DNA of 64,000 bases from Salmonella enterica subsp. houtenae serovar Houten (lineage in GTDB: Bacteria > Pseudomonadota > Gammaproteobacteria > Enterobacterales > Enterobacteriaceae). The position numbers were made by a program, and so were the translations under genes. The notes below the pieces were generated by a model. The model made no database searches. It was not told where the DNA came from and saw only the letters and a program-made list of their open reading frames with translations. Location: NCBI GenBank assembly GCA_900478215.1, contig LS483478.1:1364001-1428000 (forward strand). The letters run 5' to 3'. Below are positions 62,872 to 64,000 of this stretch, piece after piece; within the stretch, counting starts at the first letter, position 1, and every line of letters begins with the position of its first letter.

Positions 62872-62936
62872 TGATAGCGCTATCACAAATCTGAGTAATA
62901 GTCTCTGGTAGCGCTATCTTTGTGATAACGATCGCA
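62872..62936. promoter_or_regulatory. Two LacI-type operators and a CRP site
   Basis: TGATAGCGCTATCA (62872-62885) is a perfect palindrome and TGGTAGCGCTATCT (62906-62919) a near copy, 34 bp apart centre to centre. TGTGATAACGATCGCA (62921-62936) fits the CRP core with one mismatch. This suggests repression without inducer and activation without glucose. Confidence 0.78.
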
Positions 62937-62999
62937 GCTAATATCGAGTGGCTTGAATAAAGTTTGTTCATAATTTGCTACACCGTGGGGGCGAATAAC

Positions 63000-63443
63000 A
63001 TGCTGGGAACCTGGTTATCTGACGCAACCATCACGCTACAGGAGAGCGTGGAAACGTGGCCGCAGGCGCTGGAAATTTGCGGCAAACCCTTGCTGGACGC
63101 AGGCGTTATCGCACCAGAATACATTACGGCGATTGTTCAGCAGCACCAAAAACTTGGGCCGTATTATGTATTAGCGCCGGGGTTAGCGATGCCCCATGCG
63201 AGACCGGAAGAGGGGGCGAAAGGGTTAGGTTTATCGTTACTGAAACTACAGCGCGGCGTTTCATTTGGCGCAGACGAGTTCGATCCGGTTGACATCATTA
63301 TTATGCTGGCGGCACCTGATAAGCACAGTCATATAGAAATGATATCGGCGCTGGCGGAATTATTTTCCAGTGATGTAGATATGGAAAAATTACATCAGGC
63401 AAAAACCCAGGAGGACATTAAAACGATTATTGACCGTTTCTGA
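63000..63443 (+). CDS. PTS EIIA subunit (ascorbate/fructose-type)
   Basis: The product has 147 residues from the ATG at 63000, behind GTGGGGGCG. The phospho-His is H66 in LAMPHARPEE. It takes phosphate from HPr and passes it to the EIIB encoded next. It resembles UlaC-type EIIA. A start at 62964 lacks a ribosome site. Confidence 0.9.
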   Translation: MLGTWLSDATITLQESVETWPQALEICGKPLLDAGVIAPEYITAIVQQHQKLGPYYVLAPGLAMPHARPEEGAKGLGLSLLKLQRGVSFGADEFDPVDIIIMLAAPDKHSHIEMISALAELFSSDVDMEKLHQAKTQEDIKTIIDRF

Positions 63444-63523
63444 TTTTATTCCATTTTCTTGCGGTAAATAACATTGCGCCCGTGCGTGATGTAGACCGAC
63501 TCTACTTTTAAAAGGTGACAATA

Positions 63524-63796
63524 ATGAAAATCATGGCAATTTGCGGTTCCGGCCTGGGTAGTAGTTTTATGGTGGAAATGAACATTAAAAAAGTATTAAA
63601 GAAACTCAATATTGACGCCGAGGTGGAGCACTCCGATCTCTCATCGGCTACGCCCGGAGCCGCCGATCTTTTTGTAATGGCCAAAGATATCGCGGCCAGC
63701 GCCAGCGTACCGGAAAGCCAACTGGTGGTAATCAATAACATCATCGACATCAACGAACTGGAAACGCAGCTGCGCGCATGGTTCGCTAAACAATAA
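63524..63796 (+). CDS. PTS EIIB subunit (UlaB/GatB-like)
   Basis: The product has 90 residues from the ATG at 63524, behind AAAGGTGACA. The phospho-Cys is C7 in MAICGSGLGSSFMVEM, a typical P-loop of this EIIB class. It phosphorylates the incoming sugar at the EIIC channel. Confidence 0.92.
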   Translation: MKIMAICGSGLGSSFMVEMNIKKVLKKLNIDAEVEHSDLSSATPGAADLFVMAKDIAASASVPESQLVVINNIIDINELETQLRAWFAKQ

Positions 63797-63816
63797 TTTT
63801 TGCTGGCGAGGTGGAT

Positions 63817-64000
63817 ATGTTTATCCTTGAAACGCTGAATTTTGTTGTTGATATTTTAAAAGTGCCATCGGTGCTTGTAGGGTTAATTGCTCTGATTGGT
63901 CTGGTGGCGCAGAAAAAAGCGTTTTCCGATGTGGTAAAAGGCACGATTAAAACCATTTTAGGTTTTATTGTGCTTGGCGGCGGTGCAACCGTACTGGTGG
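63817..64000 (+). CDS. PTS EIIC subunit (UlaA/SgaT-like), N-terminal part
   Basis: The frame starts MFILETLNFVVDILKVPSVL and runs off the window after 61 codons. LVGLIALIGLVAQKKAFSDV and TILGFIVLGGGATVLV are characteristic of ascorbate-family EIIC permeases. GAGGTGG lies upstream. The substrate cannot be told from this part. Confidence 0.85.
   Translation, partial: MFILETLNFVVDILKVPSVLVGLIALIGLVAQKKAFSDVVKGTIKTILGFIVLGGGATVLV

Overview
The window is enterobacterial chromosome, most likely Salmonella enterica or a very close relative. The backbone follows Escherichia coli gene order from ypdE/fryA through alaC, lpxP, fadL, fadIJ, aroC, fabB, accD, purF, hisJQMP and yfcD. Salmonella-type genes are set into it: the omptin pgtE, a sigma-54 amino-acid locus between purF and ubiX, and a LacI/PTS locus beside yfcD. 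The PgtE sequence and the lack of pgtABC/pgtP differ from what I remember of serovar Typhimurium, so a divergent lineage is possible. That is a judgement from memory, not a measurement.

Layout. 1-7.7 kb: end of ypdE; fryA broken by one amber codon; ypdC; alaC; the tiny membrane protein ypdK; lpxP; an ERIC-like repeat; yfdY. 7.7-15.1 kb is the accessory region: a decayed 3' end of pgtP, pgtE, a phage-repressor remnant with a lipoprotein gene, then a small element bounded by a 17-bp direct repeat of the argW tRNA 3' end. That element carries a TOPRIM/DUF927 replication protein and a DUF4160/DUF2442 pair but no integrase. 15.1-32.4 kb: yfdC, mlaA, fadL, yfcZ, fadIJ, sixA, smrB, the prmB-aroC-mepA-yfcA-epmC-yfcL run, mnmC and fabB. 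32.4-34.3 kb is an islet with a small cysteine-amidase gene translationally coupled to a lipoprotein gene, beside divergent Ner-like and Mu-transposase-N-like regulators. 34.4-45.8 kb: yfcJ, flk, pdxB-usg-truA-dedA-accD-folC-dedD-cvpA-purF. 45.8-52.9 kb: a sigma-54 activator divergent from a decarboxylase-permease-racemase-permease operon with a textbook -24/-12 promoter. 53-58 kb: ubiX, argT, hisJQMP. 58-61.7 kb: yfcH, a folX stub, yfcG, yfcF, yfcE, yfcD. 61.7-64 kb: a LacI-type repressor and an ascorbate-family PTS.

How the genes work together. FadL, FadI and FadJ import fatty acids and break them down, under FadR sites. FabB, AccD and LpxP build fatty acids and lipid A. ArgT and HisJ are tandem binding proteins feeding the HisQMP importer. 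The sigma-54 operon upstream also looks aimed at basic amino acids. The most interesting parts for follow-up are the amidase/lipoprotein islet, the argW element with its altered tRNA 3' end, and the sigma-54 operon. Gene identities come from recognising protein sequences; no search was run.
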